A DNA stretch of 47,287 bases, taken from the NCBI RefSeq assembly GCF_000614205.1, contig NZ_BAKN01000022.1:1-47287 (forward strand), read 5' to 3'. The position numbers and the translations under genes are program-made. Shown in pieces: positions 27,931-36,549 of the stretch (the first letter of the stretch is position 1; every line of letters starts with the position of its first letter). The stretch is from Hoylesella saccharolytica JCM 17484 (GTDB lineage: Bacteria > Bacteroidota > Bacteroidia > Bacteroidales > Bacteroidaceae). The notes under the pieces were generated by a model, which saw only the letters and a list, made by a program, of their open reading frames with translations, did not search any database and was not told where the DNA came from.

Positions 27931-30459
27931 CTATTTCTCATTCAATGCCGTTCTCAGCTCTCTATACAACACATCATAGTGTGCTTTAAGAGTTCTGCCG
28001 GGAGCAGAATGCCGCAGACGGGCAAGTAAAGCAAAGAGTTCGGTAGCCTTGGCTTGATTGGCGGGGTTTTTGATGGCCCGAAAATCTTCCATCGAATTAA
28101 AGTCGAAGAAGGCTGTTGAACGTATATCTGACACGTTGTTGGGCGATGCCACACGACAACAATTTAAGTCGTCAACATGAGTTTGAGCACCTTGTACCAG
28201 TCCGGAAGGCATTGACAGGCGGGTGTTTTGCTTGGAAGAAAGTGCCCGTAACAAACTGCTTACATACACTACTTGCAGCTGTCGCTCGTAAAAATCGGGG
28301 GTTGCGCCTTTCAAACTCTTTGCCCACACAAAATTGTAGATGTTATCCATCAGCTCTTGGTAGGTAAATGCCTTCGCTGGTTCCATCTGTTCATAAAGTG
28401 CAAGAGCAGTAGCTACCGGACCGGCAAACAGACTTTTGAGGAAACGAGCCTGCATATCGGGGATAGAAAGGATAATACCCGTCTTATCGGTTACCTCTTT
28501 ATTCAGCATCCAATGCGGCAAATCGGCAATATTTTTGAGCACAAAACGCAAAGCAGCCAACTGTTTGTTACGGTCAATAAACCGATAATTGGCTCTGCCA
28601 TCGCCCGCCACCGGGTCGTCCATATAGATGCTGCCCACGTACATCACAGCATGGTAGACGTAGCGTTTGAGCTGTTCAGATACCTCCGTATAGGCTTCTT
28701 GCAGACGTTTGTAATCTTTATTTTCGTCGACACACCATTGCGGCAGTCGGCTCATAATCCTTTTCAAATTCTTTATTCCGTATTCTCCAGCCTTGACAAC
28801 ATCATCTCCCAAGTCTTCCGATTGGCAGGTTGGGTCTACCGAATTAAAAAAGTATTGCTGTCCATAAAGGTACATCGGGTCGTTCTCTTTTTCTCTTATC
28901 CACCCGTTCAGCACTGGTAATTCTTCTTCAGGTGTAGCTGCAGAAGGGATGGGACGATAGCCCCAAGCAATGGCATAGGCATCGTACACTCCCAAACGGG
29001 GCGGTAACAAGTTAACATTCTTATCGCCGGGTTGTGCCACATAGTTGTAACGTGCATAATCCATGATAGACGGTGTGGTTCCGTAACGTTGGGTAAACGA
29101 AGCCGAACGAAGCGAGTCGACAGGGATAGTAGCCGATGCACGAAAGTTGTGCAACAAGCCCAGCGTGTGCCCAACCTCGTGTGTGGCCACATAACGAAGT
29201 GAACTTCCCGTAAGCTCGTCATCCAAAACACGGGCTCTTACCTTCTCGTCTACGGCTGCTGTTTGCACAAAGCGCCAATTGTGAAGCAGTTTTACGCTGT
29301 TGAAATAAAACAAAACATCACCTTGTATGATTTCGCCCGTACGCGGATCGGAGCAACATGGACCCACAGAATTTTCGACATTGGTGGTAATCATACGGTA
29401 ACAGTTGTAGCGAATATCATCCGGATCGAAGTCGGGATCATTGGCGGGATAGTCTTTTACCTGGATTACGTTCTTGTATCCAATCTTCTCAAATGCCTTA
29501 TTCCACTCTAAAACGCCCTCTTTAATATAAGGCACCCATTTACGGGGAATGGCCGTATCAACATGAAAAACAATGGGTTTTACTACTTCAGTCAATTCTC
29601 CTCGAGCATAAGCAGCCGTGTCTGCAGGCTGCAAATTCCATCGTTTGATATACGATACCGGTACAACACCGTCTTCCTTATCCGTAAAATACTCTTTCTT
29701 TTCGTCGAAATAACCTATTCGCGGGTCAGCATAACGAGGCCGCATGGGTTTCTCTGGCAGTACAATAAGGTTGCGAGTCATCGTTACAGTAAAAGGTTCG
29801 CCGCCCGAAGTATAGCCCAGCTGAGACTTGATTTGCACGTTTTGGGGAAATGTCTTGATGCCCGTTATCATGCAAAGATCGCTAATGGGACTGCCCGACA
29901 TCGTTGCTTGCGGCACGCCTGTTTTGAAAGGATTCAGCTCTTTAACATCGCTTGTGAACAAAGGCGATAAATCGACCAACACAACACTGTCGTTAGCAGC
30001 CTTGATTTTATACGATTTCCAGATAGGAACAGTGAAGTTTCGGTTAAAAGAAGCCTGTAATGACGAAGTGGGGTCACAGATATTTTTCGTCGATTTTTTA
30101 TGAATATAGAACCGTTCACCCTGCGAAGAAAACTGAATAAGTACCGGCGAATGGGGCATTTCGCCTGCCACTGTACTCGAATTATTACTGGTTGTCGACA
30201 CGCGCGATGTCAACAAGAGATCTTTCCCCATTAATGTCTTGGGGATGGCAAAGAGATAAGCGTCTGTCTTTGCGTAGATATCGATGGTGCCCCGATGTAA
30301 AGTATAACCGCTGACGGCAGCATCGAAGCCGCTTTTGGGTGTAGTTTGCTCTGTTTTATCTGTGTTTTTATCTTTCTTTTTGCTTTTCGCCGACATCGGA
30401 AGTGTAAAAAATAACAAAAGGGCCAAAAGCAAGCTAAAAGGTTTTACTTTTTTGTTCAT
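27931..30459 (-). CDS. DUF5117/DUF4953-type zinc metalloprotease
   Basis: Large exported protein of 842 residues with an N-terminal signal (hydrophobic 8-20, cleavage near PMSA). A lysine-rich linker follows, then a DUF5118/DUF5117-like region (about 45-260), and a metzincin-type catalytic part with HEVGHTLGLLHNFRAS (His427, Glu428, His431, and His437 as likely third ligand). A methionine that could form the Met-turn is in TPSIMDYARYN. The family is common in Bacteroidota and little characterised; peptidase activity is inferred from the zinc motif. It is the last gene of the susC-susD-lipoprotein unit, and a 70-bp spacer with a hairpin separates it from the lipoprotein gene. Confidence 0.85.
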   Translation of the reverse strand: MNKKVKPFSLLLALLLFFTLPMSAKSKKKDKNTDKTEQTTPKSGFDAAVSGYTLHRGTIDIYAKTDAYLFAIPKTLMGKDLLLTSRVSTTSNNSSTVAGEMPHSPVLIQFSSQGERFYIHKKSTKNICDPTSSLQASFNRNFTVPIWKSYKIKAANDSVVLVDLSPLFTSDVKELNPFKTGVPQATMSGSPISDLCMITGIKTFPQNVQIKSQLGYTSGGEPFTVTMTRNLIVLPEKPMRPRYADPRIGYFDEKKEYFTDKEDGVVPVSYIKRWNLQPADTAAYARGELTEVVKPIVFHVDTAIPRKWVPYIKEGVLEWNKAFEKIGYKNVIQVKDYPANDPDFDPDDIRYNCYRMITTNVENSVGPCCSDPRTGEIIQGDVLFYFNSVKLLHNWRFVQTAAVDEKVRARVLDDELTGSSLRYVATHEVGHTLGLLHNFRASATIPVDSLRSASFTQRYGTTPSIMDYARYNYVAQPGDKNVNLLPPRLGVYDAYAIAWGYRPIPSAATPEEELPVLNGWIREKENDPMYLYGQQYFFNSVDPTCQSEDLGDDVVKAGEYGIKNLKRIMSRLPQWCVDENKDYKRLQEAYTEVSEQLKRYVYHAVMYVGSIYMDDPVAGDGRANYRFIDRNKQLAALRFVLKNIADLPHWMLNKEVTDKTGIILSIPDMQARFLKSLFAGPVATALALYEQMEPAKAFTYQELMDNIYNFVWAKSLKGATPDFYERQLQVVYVSSLLRALSSKQNTRLSMPSGLVQGAQTHVDDLNCCRVASPNNVSDIRSTAFFDFNSMEDFRAIKNPANQAKATELFALLARLRHSAPGRTLKAHYDVLYRELRTALNEK

Positions 30460-30478
30460 TTATCTTTGTTTTTTATGT

Positions 30479-30523
30479 AGCGAAGGGATAAAGCATCTCT
30501 TCATTGGGCTTTATCCCTTTGCT
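30479..30523 (-). repeat. hairpin between the lipoprotein and DUF5117 genes
   Basis: 16-bp arms (30479-30494 and 30508-30523) with one imperfect pair and a 13-base loop, 6 bp after the lipoprotein stop. On the minus strand an A-rich stretch follows, not a U-run, so mRNA processing or 3' stabilisation is more likely than termination. Confidence 0.6.
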
Positions 30524-30529
30524 ATCTGT

Positions 30530-31447
30530 TTATGGTAACTGGTCTACATCAAAGCCTTCGCATTTTAGAAAGGCCTCTTTTATAATGTCATACTTAGCTT
30601 TCATTTTAGGATAAGTCGCAATTAAAGCATCACGCTGGCTTTTCGGCGTATTGAAAAAGAAAGCCACCCACTGACGTTTATCGACATCTGCATTGGGTAC
30701 TTCAATCCACCAAGCTTCTTCTTTGGCATCATAAAATGTCGTGTTGTGGTTGTAAGTGATAAATCCCAACTGGTGGTAATCAATTTCCCAAGGCAGCTTA
30801 CCGGCAACATTGCCCAAATCTGAGATATCTTCTACGCTTTTTCTGTAATAGCTTTTGCTCACCTCTTCGAATGTTTCGGGAATTGAAAAAACACCCTTCG
30901 CGCCCTGCAAAAAGTCTATCCAATAGCGCGAATGTACATCGCCCTTGATAGCTAATTTAAGACTATCCGAATAGGTAGACATTTCTTTGCGTACGTTACC
31001 CAAAGCTAAGAAACGCTGACTGGCATACGAATGGTAATAAGGGCGGCCTGTATCTTGGCCCAAAAAGAAGATGCTATCGGTCAGAATGATAGAAAACGGC
31101 AGGTATTTCTTCTTAAAATCGGCGCTGTAAACGTCAAGAAACAGGCTGCGAAGCATCTCTATACCTCCTAACAACACCTCATTTGACTGCTCGGAAGGAA
31201 CCATCAGAATGTTATTTTTTGTTTGGAAGTTAAACCGATAATCTTTTATCTCAGGGCGAGTGATAAGATAAGTGCGATAATCTTGATAAAAAAGATAACG
31301 CTGATGCTGAATAGGATCGGAGGGATTGTCGGTTATGTCGTACACCGACTCTTCTATTTCGGCATGAATATCTTTCTCTTTGCTACACGAAAAGCATAGC
31401 GTGAGTACTGCTGAACACAGTAATACTATATAAAATTTTGCTTTCAT
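30530..31447 (-). CDS. SusD-linked lipoprotein resembling zinc metallohydrolase lipoproteins, catalytic motif lost
   Basis: Outer-membrane or periplasmic lipoprotein of 305 residues with signal and lipobox (CFSC, Cys21). The layout resembles the 'substrate import-associated zinc metallohydrolase lipoprotein' family that usually sits beside SusCD pairs: an N-terminal YDITDNPSDPIQHQRYLFYQDYRTYLI, the later LGFITYNHNTTFYDAKEE block, and a C-terminal KxKYDIIKEAF helix. No HExxH exists. The place where it would be expected reads DVHSRYWIDF. So it is probably a non-catalytic relative, perhaps a surface binding protein. Family assignment is from memory of pattern, hence moderate confidence. It follows susD by 33 bp. 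Confidence 0.65.
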   Translation of the reverse strand: MKAKFYIVLLCSAVLTLCFSCSKEKDIHAEIEESVYDITDNPSDPIQHQRYLFYQDYRTYLITRPEIKDYRFNFQTKNNILMVPSEQSNEVLLGGIEMLRSLFLDVYSADFKKKYLPFSIILTDSIFFLGQDTGRPYYHSYASQRFLALGNVRKEMSTYSDSLKLAIKGDVHSRYWIDFLQGAKGVFSIPETFEEVSKSYYRKSVEDISDLGNVAGKLPWEIDYHQLGFITYNHNTTFYDAKEEAWWIEVPNADVDKRQWVAFFFNTPKSQRDALIATYPKMKAKYDIIKEAFLKCEGFDVDQLP

Positions 31448-31480
31448 TGTCTTGCTTTTTATAGAGTCATAGGTTTCAAA

Positions 31481-32926
31481 CTATTCCATAATACGGAAAT
31501 TAAGATTACGTTCACGACGCGGAATGGGTAGCGTATAGCGGGCATCTCCTTGCTCGAGCTTGTATTCTATTGCAGGCGACGTACCGTTATTGGCGCTATA
31601 TGTGTGCTTCAACTCGGGACAACCCCAGCGCCGAAGGTCAAACCAGCGCAAGCCTTCGAAGCACAATTCCATTCTGCGTTCTGTGCGAACAGCGGTCATA
31701 GCCGCATCTCTATCGGTAATGGTTACGTCTGTATAACCCACAATACGGTTACGCCGAACAGCATTCAAGTCAGAAACGGCCTTGTCAACCTGTCCTAATT
31801 CCACGTAGGCTTCTGCTCTGTTGAGATATGCTTCAGAAAGATGAAACACACCGGGATACATGTTTTTAGAGCTGTTTTGATAAAACTTAAATGGCTTAAT
31901 ACCTCCAAGTGGCACTGAAGTGAAGAATGCATACTTGCGTCGGTCATCGTTTTTAAACATCGCATACAATGTGGGATCTACCGCATAACAGCCCTTTTCG
32001 TTGGCGCTGGCAGATACATATTTATATAAGTTGTAAGCACTTCTGGCGCCAAAAGTAAAAAGGACCTCAGTATTTTCTTCGTCAAAGAAGCGTAATGTTG
32101 ATTTATTGGGTTGTTTACTAAGATCAAACAGGCTGACACTTCCGTTTTCAATAAGTTGCGTTGCCCAATCGGCCGCTTTCTGATACTGCTTCATATAAAG
32201 CGCTACACGCGACAAAAGAAGGAGCGAAGTATTGAGGTTAGGGCGGTAAATGGTCTTTTTTATGCCCGTTTCGGAGAAGAGACGAACCGCCTGTATCAGG
32301 TCGTCTTCAATCAATGCATATACCTCTGCGAGGCTAGCACGCCTGAGTTGACGATTCTCAACACTGGTTGCTGTGTTAATGGGAACGGCTATTGTGGTGC
32401 CGGCTTGTGTGACATTTTCGTACGGTTTGGCGTAAACGTTAACCAGCATGAAGTAAGACCATGCCCGAATAAACCTCACTTCAGCCTCCAAATCATTCTT
32501 TTTAACCTGCTCGCCGGTCATCTCTGAGAGTCGGCTTAAAATGATGTTGGCGGTCAAAATACGGTGATAAGCCACTTCCCAAAGGTTATCTTGTCTAAAC
32601 GTATTGTTGAAATCGACCTCCGGTTCGGTTTGCCAGGCGTAATATCCCCACATCCATTCGCGACTGTCTTGCGCGTCTTTACGGCGTGGTTTCACTCTTT
32701 CGTTCACGTCATCGGTCAAAATATCCAAGTATTCGGCTAATACAACGCCGTTGCTTTGACCCAGATTGAGCATTTCGCCAGCCACAAACTCTTTATAATC
32801 TTGCACCGTTTTGGGGATAAAGAGATCTTGCGATTTCTCCTCAAGAAAATCTCCGCAGGAGGTTGTAACAGATAAAAGGGCGGCAAAAAGTAATGTTTTA
32901 CCAAGTTTATATATAGTTGTCATCAT
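31481..32926 (-). CDS. SusD/RagB-family surface lipoprotein
   Basis: Substrate-capturing lid of a SusCD transporter, 481 residues. Signal peptide and lipobox (TTSC, Cys24) are followed by FLEEKSQD, the usual SusD opening. Helical TPR-like repeats follow (RFIRAWSYFMLVNVYA; YRPNLNTSLLLLSRVALYMKQYQKAADWA). The C-terminal SusD signature is HLSEAYLNRAEAYVELGQVDKAVSDLNAVRRNR and ERRMELCFEGLRWFDLRRWG. It lies 9 bp after susC. Sequence does not name the ligand. The protease-type neighbours suggest peptides (as in RagAB) rather than glycans. Confidence 0.93.
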   Translation of the reverse strand: MMTTIYKLGKTLLFAALLSVTTSCGDFLEEKSQDLFIPKTVQDYKEFVAGEMLNLGQSNGVVLAEYLDILTDDVNERVKPRRKDAQDSREWMWGYYAWQTEPEVDFNNTFRQDNLWEVAYHRILTANIILSRLSEMTGEQVKKNDLEAEVRFIRAWSYFMLVNVYAKPYENVTQAGTTIAVPINTATSVENRQLRRASLAEVYALIEDDLIQAVRLFSETGIKKTIYRPNLNTSLLLLSRVALYMKQYQKAADWATQLIENGSVSLFDLSKQPNKSTLRFFDEENTEVLFTFGARSAYNLYKYVSASANEKGCYAVDPTLYAMFKNDDRRKYAFFTSVPLGGIKPFKFYQNSSKNMYPGVFHLSEAYLNRAEAYVELGQVDKAVSDLNAVRRNRIVGYTDVTITDRDAAMTAVRTERRMELCFEGLRWFDLRRWGCPELKHTYSANNGTSPAIEYKLEQGDARYTLPIPRRERNLNFRIME

Positions 32927-32935
32927 ACTGTATCT

Positions 32936-35900
32936 TTAGAAATTTAACGTGATTTGACAAGAAAAACCGGGACGCGGAGGCACTGTTCCCGACGGAAGTG
33001 CAATTTGTTCAGGGTCGCGGCCCATTAATTTTGCACTTTTGATAACAAACAAATTGCTGCTTTCAAACGAGATATTACCCCCCTTAAGGTGTAAAAACGC
33101 AAGTTGAGCAGGTGTAAAATCGTATCGCAAGCTTAACGAGCGACAGCGTAAAAAGCTGCCCGGTGCAACCCGGATGTCGCTTTTATTGTACATATCCCAA
33201 CGGTTATCGGCAATAGGATACTTGCGTTCATAGGCTCCTCTAAACAATAATGGCTCGTCAGACAGCGACGGAATATTGGTAAAACGTTCGTCACCGGGCT
33301 GCCGCCAACGGTTAATAAACTCGCGAGACATATTCTGTTGGGGGAAAGGCAATGCTTGTCCGCTTTCGTTATAAAGGTTATTGAGCCATACTTTATTACC
33401 AAAGGCAAACGAAAACAAAGCATTGAGCGTAAAGTTTTTGTACTTAATGGAAGATGAGAAACCACCGGTGAGGTCGGGTTCACGCTTTCCCATATACGTA
33501 AAAGCAGCATCGAGGGCCTCTTGCTGACTATTGATGATGGTGCGCCCGTCCTCATCTTTTTCCGACTGCCCATAGAAAAGAGGCTCTCCGGTACTACTAT
33601 CCAGTCCTTTAAAACGGTAAGCATAAAGACTGTTTACGGCATATCCGTTTTTAATAAGCGAGCTTTTGACATAACGCTGCCAAGTAACTTCAGAGTCGCC
33701 AGCCTTTGTTACGCGGTTAAAATTTTGTCCGGTGTTTACTGAAATACTCCAAGTAAGGTCTTTGGTACGTACCGGAACGAAGTTGAAAGCCAACTCCCAA
33801 CCTTTGTTTTCAATATCTCCCTCGTTCAAAGCCACGTTTCTGGCACCATTGGAAGTGGCTATATCGATGTTCACCACCTGGTCGTAGCCTTTCTTATGGT
33901 ACACATCCAATGTTCCCGAAATACGGTCATCTAAGATTGAAAAGTCTACACCAAAATTATAAGACACCGTTTTTTCCCACTTGAGATAATTGTTAGGAAA
34001 CTGGTATAAGGTAGAAACAAACTCGCGCAAGGTGCTGTTGTAATTCTCTTGTTTTACGATAAGATAAGGTGTCTGACTGGGATGTACGTTACCCTGAACA
34101 CCATACGAGGCGCGCAAAGCCAGCTCGTTGAGCCAGCTCCACTTCTCTACGAGCTTCTCTCGGTGCACGTTCCAGCGTCCCGACACCGACCAAATGGGCA
34201 AAAAACGCGCACTTTTGTCTTGTCCGAACCTGTTGGAACCATCTGCACGAAGATTAAAATTGGCTATATATTTATTATTGTACGTGTACGTAAGAACCGA
34301 AAAATAAGACAGCGTATTGGTCGTATTGTCATTAATAGTTATCGGATTGCGCTGCACTTCTCTGGCATAAGCTTCGTAAAGAGATAGGTCGATATCGGCA
34401 AAAGTTTTTCCTCTGAAAGGCATATAGCCCAGCGAACGCCCTTTACGCCCATTGGTAACAACCGACGTTAGTTCAGTTCCCAACGATGCAAAAATATGAT
34501 GAACATCCCACTTTTTACTAAAATCAGCAACGTTTCTAAAGGTATATCGCTTGCTTGAAGCATTCTGATATCGAAGTTCTCCGCCTAACGGAAGGGTTGA
34601 ATACTCATAGAATTCCTTATTGCCAATCATATCTGTGCCATACGGAGTAAGGCGCATCTGCGATGCGTAAAAGCTCCTTTCGTCTGCCCAAGATTCTTCA
34701 TCAGAGTTGCTGGTGCTGTATCCTCCCAGCGAATGAAGCTTCAACCACTCCCACGGACGCCATGTAAGATGGGCATTTACTCTCAGAGCTTGCTGCTTCA
34801 TATCGCGACCTGTGGTCTCCAACTCATTCAACACATTAAACGGAAGTGATGCAAATCGAGTTTTAGCGTTGTCGTAATAGAAATACGAACCATCGCGTTG
34901 GTAAGCCGGAATGGCACGCGATGTTTGGTAAGCATAATTCAATGGGGCTACAGAAGGGTGGGAATATTGAGCGGTAGAGGTATTGATACTAAACTCTGCA
35001 CCTATCTCCAATGCCTTCGTCAGCTGCGAATTGATTTTTGCCATACCCGTTAATCGATCCATGTTTTCGTGTCGATCAGTGCCCATTTGACCGAGATAAC
35101 TCAGCGAAACATAATAATCCATGCGCTTACCCGAGCCCGATAACGAAACTGAATGTTGTTGTGAAAGTCCTGTTCTGAACAGTAAGTCCATCCAATTGGT
35201 GTTCAGTTCTTTCAGATTTTTCACATTCTGCCTGAAAGTATCATAGTCAATCTCTTTATTCCAGAACTTCAGAAGTTCGCCCTCGTAAGCCATATTGGTG
35301 GGTTGATAAGTTTTAAACTGCAAGCCTCGAGCCAACATTTCTTCCGACATCTCTACCCTTTCTTTCGAGTTCATCTGATTGATTATCCCGTAAGTGGGTG
35401 CCAACGTAACACCGAAATTACCACGATAAGACACCGAAGGGCGGTCTCCGCGCCCCCGTTTGGTGGTTACTACGATAACACCGTTGGCAGCTTTGACCCC
35501 ATAAAGAGCAGTGGCACTCACATCTTTTAATATGTCAATGCGCTCAATATCGTCGGGATTTAAGCCCGCAATGGCATTACCTACAAAGTTTACGTTATCA
35601 ATATTGTTGAGTTCTTCTGCCGAAACCGACACAGGATCGTCAAGAATGATACCGTCGACAACCCATATCGGCTCCCTGTTTCCTGTGATAGACGATGAAC
35701 CACGAATACGAATTTTCGGCGCAACGCCCACCGTCGAACTGGGGTTGATAACAGAAAGACCTGCAATTCTACCCTGTAACATCTGGTCTAACGAGTTGGT
35801 CGAGGGCGTCTGTAAGTCGGCCATATTGATTGTTGTTATAGCACTCGACAGTTTTCTCTTGTCAATTTCCTGATAACCCGTTATCACAACGCTCGACAAA

Positions 35901-36208
35901 TCTACAGCAGCCTCTTTCAAAACTACGTTTAACGACGTTTCGCCCTGCCAGGTAAAGGTTTGAGAAGCCATACCTATATACGAGAATACAAGCATTGCCG
36001 GCTTTCTGCTTACGCGCAAAGAAAACTTTCCCGAACCATCGGTGTGGGTCTGTTCTGTCGTGTTTTTCACCTTAACACTTACACCAACTAGCGGTTCATG
36101 GCTTTCATCGGTAACGCTTCCGCTAACAAGAAACGTTCCTGTTGCTTGTCCGTAGGTATGGCAAAATGCGACCCACAGCAGGCACAGGAATAAAAAGACT
36201 TTTTTCAT
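32936..36208 (-). CDS. SusC/RagA-family TonB-linked outer membrane protein
   Basis: TonB-dependent importer of 1090 residues. Order: signal peptide 1-20, a carboxypeptidase-regulatory-like domain (about 27-105, VSGSVTDESHEPLVGVSVKVKNT), and the plug (about 115-250). The plug includes LQGRIAGLSV, IRIRGSSSITGNREPIWVVDG and DIERIDILKDVSATALYGVKAANGVIVVTTKRG. A 22-strand barrel ends in the usual aromatic C-terminal residue (ITLNF). No sigma/anti-sigma or two-component regulator is adjacent, so control is not obvious. First gene of susC-susD-lipoprotein-DUF5117, with a promoter about 130 bp upstream. Confidence 0.95.
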   Translation of the reverse strand: MKKVFLFLCLLWVAFCHTYGQATGTFLVSGSVTDESHEPLVGVSVKVKNTTEQTHTDGSGKFSLRVSRKPAMLVFSYIGMASQTFTWQGETSLNVVLKEAAVDLSSVVITGYQEIDKRKLSSAITTINMADLQTPSTNSLDQMLQGRIAGLSVINPSSTVGVAPKIRIRGSSSITGNREPIWVVDGIILDDPVSVSAEELNNIDNVNFVGNAIAGLNPDDIERIDILKDVSATALYGVKAANGVIVVTTKRGRGDRPSVSYRGNFGVTLAPTYGIINQMNSKERVEMSEEMLARGLQFKTYQPTNMAYEGELLKFWNKEIDYDTFRQNVKNLKELNTNWMDLLFRTGLSQQHSVSLSGSGKRMDYYVSLSYLGQMGTDRHENMDRLTGMAKINSQLTKALEIGAEFSINTSTAQYSHPSVAPLNYAYQTSRAIPAYQRDGSYFYYDNAKTRFASLPFNVLNELETTGRDMKQQALRVNAHLTWRPWEWLKLHSLGGYSTSNSDEESWADERSFYASQMRLTPYGTDMIGNKEFYEYSTLPLGGELRYQNASSKRYTFRNVADFSKKWDVHHIFASLGTELTSVVTNGRKGRSLGYMPFRGKTFADIDLSLYEAYAREVQRNPITINDNTTNTLSYFSVLTYTYNNKYIANFNLRADGSNRFGQDKSARFLPIWSVSGRWNVHREKLVEKWSWLNELALRASYGVQGNVHPSQTPYLIVKQENYNSTLREFVSTLYQFPNNYLKWEKTVSYNFGVDFSILDDRISGTLDVYHKKGYDQVVNIDIATSNGARNVALNEGDIENKGWELAFNFVPVRTKDLTWSISVNTGQNFNRVTKAGDSEVTWQRYVKSSLIKNGYAVNSLYAYRFKGLDSSTGEPLFYGQSEKDEDGRTIINSQQEALDAAFTYMGKREPDLTGGFSSSIKYKNFTLNALFSFAFGNKVWLNNLYNESGQALPFPQQNMSREFINRWRQPGDERFTNIPSLSDEPLLFRGAYERKYPIADNRWDMYNKSDIRVAPGSFLRCRSLSLRYDFTPAQLAFLHLKGGNISFESSNLFVIKSAKLMGRDPEQIALPSGTVPPRPGFSCQITLNF

Positions 36209-36329
36209 ATACTGTTTTTATGTTAATGAGTTAATTGATATAAGGCGCCATATACCCTCCGCCGGGATTGTTAACCGCCTATACTCGGTGCGCCGATTCT
36301 TTAATAAACCTTATCGGCTTGCGCATTTA
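36209..36329 (-). promoter_or_regulatory. long structured leader of susC
   Basis: About 120 bases of untranslated leader lie between the promoter and the susC start. It has GCCGAT/ATCGGC arms (36292-36297 and 36313-36318), and GGCGC (36244-36248) complementary to GCGCC (36290-36294), so two alternative pairings share one arm. A regulatory RNA role is possible, but no known class was recognised. Confidence 0.3.
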
Positions 36330-36335
36330 AGAGCG

Positions 36336-36365
36336 CAAAGGTAGCTTATTTTGTTGATAAACAAA
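36336..36365 (-). promoter_or_regulatory. promoter of the susC operon
   Basis: Minus-strand -7 TACCTTTG (36336-36343) and -33 TTTG (36362-36365), 18 bp apart. Confidence 0.55.
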
Positions 36366-36494
36366 CGTTAACGAGCATGAAATATTATATAAAGGCGGTA
36401 CATTAAGATAAGATTTAAGGATAAAACTTTTAGATGAGAGGTCAAGAAATACGGAGGGTTAAAGGTCAAAAAGTGAAAGGATGCAACCAATTTC

Positions 36495-36525
36495 TTTGTA
36501 TTTCGATGTGTTTACTTTACCTTTG
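36495..36525 (+). promoter_or_regulatory. promoter of the TlpA-like gene
   Basis: The -7 TACCTTTG (36518-36525) and TTTG (36495-36498) are 19 bp apart; the ATG is 24 bp after the -7 element. It diverges from the susC promoter. Confidence 0.6.
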
Positions 36526-36549
36526 CACGCAAGTTCTTAAACAAATAAA

